In this document: piece by piece, positions 26,579 through 26,617 of the stretch
How positions within the stretch are numbered: position 1 is the first letter of the stretch
Layout: each line of letters starts with the position of its first letter
DNA from: a virus
Reading direction: 5' to 3' (one strand)
Length of the DNA stretch: 26,617 nt
IMG/VR virus record: IMGVR_UViG_3300046332_000284
Span: 1-26,617 of that record
Program-made: the position numbers and the translations under genes
The notes under the pieces: model-generated
Database searches by the model: none
What the model saw: only the letters and a program-made list of their open reading frames with translations
What the model was told of the DNA's origin: nothing

Positions 26579-26617
26579 AGTAATTAAATTGATATAGTAA
26601 TAAGATAATTAAAACAT

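Noticed and set aside
1-26617. tRNA genes
   Set aside because: I saw no cloverleaf with a T-loop GTTCRANYC and matching acceptor stem; a covariance search would be decisive.
1-26617. Insertion sequences or integrase
   Set aside because: No transposase, integrase or terminal inverted repeats with target duplications were recognised; the mobile genes are free-standing endonucleases.

Overview
The window reads as part of a tailed bacteriophage genome. It is AT-rich and tightly packed, with many very small genes and phage-type replication proteins. The left edge carries the first 20 codons of a probable family A DNA polymerase, next to a T7-gp4-like primase-helicase. No capsid, tail or terminase gene is present, so this is the early, replication and nucleotide-metabolism part of a larger genome. 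The host cannot be named from the sequence. The promoters are ordinary sigma-70 types, often with an extended TGC before the -10, and the phage encodes a SleB-type cell-wall hydrolase. This fits a Gram-negative host, but that is inference.

Left block (1-8738, minus strand). Transcription probably starts at a good sigma-70 promoter at 8922-8949 and runs left. It passes an HNH nuclease gene and a chain of about fourteen very small genes joined mostly by ATGA, TTGA or short overlaps; several are under 60 codons and two start at GTG or TTG. It then crosses ATP-dependent DNA ligase, a zinc-finger/GIY-YIG nuclease, an Rnl5-like RNA ligase, the primase-helicase, an HNH-AP2 homing endonuclease and the polymerase. 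The divergent region 8739-9048 carries promoters in both directions and a repeat-rich leader.

Middle block (9049-21183, plus strand). This holds two zinc-dependent deaminase genes separated by an AP2 homing endonuclease. A P-loop kinase, an Rnl1-like RNA ligase and a calcineurin-type phosphoesterase follow, forming a probable RNA end-repair group. Then come a second HNH-AP2 endonuclease, thymidylate synthase ThyX, an HU-like protein, a membrane-anchored SleB-type hydrolase, a papain-like/C39-like protein and many small unknown genes. From 16.2 kb on, the block is divided into short units, each with its own extended -10 promoter.

Right-centre module (21184-23720). After a terminator there is about 490 bp of non-coding DNA with two different direct-repeat arrays (27-bp and 20-bp period) and an alternating CG/TG tract, which together look like a replication origin or control region. 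The genes that follow differ from their surroundings in base usage and have weak ribosome-binding sites. Two intergenic gaps share a hairpin followed by a GGATAATATTRTCC palindrome. The module ends in a strong terminator and may be an acquired unit.

Right block (23721-26617). A gene-poor convergent gap is followed by minus-strand genes for a ClpP-like protease, a PhoH-like ATPase and a small unknown protein. The right edge is a second divergent promoter region whose leader repeats three sequence blocks, in the same order, found in the leader at 8739-8922.

Functionally, deaminases and ThyX supply dTMP; polymerase, primase-helicase and DNA ligase replicate DNA; two unrelated RNA ligases, a kinase and a phosphoesterase could repair host-cleaved tRNA. 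At least five homing-endonuclease-like genes sit at the joints between essential genes.
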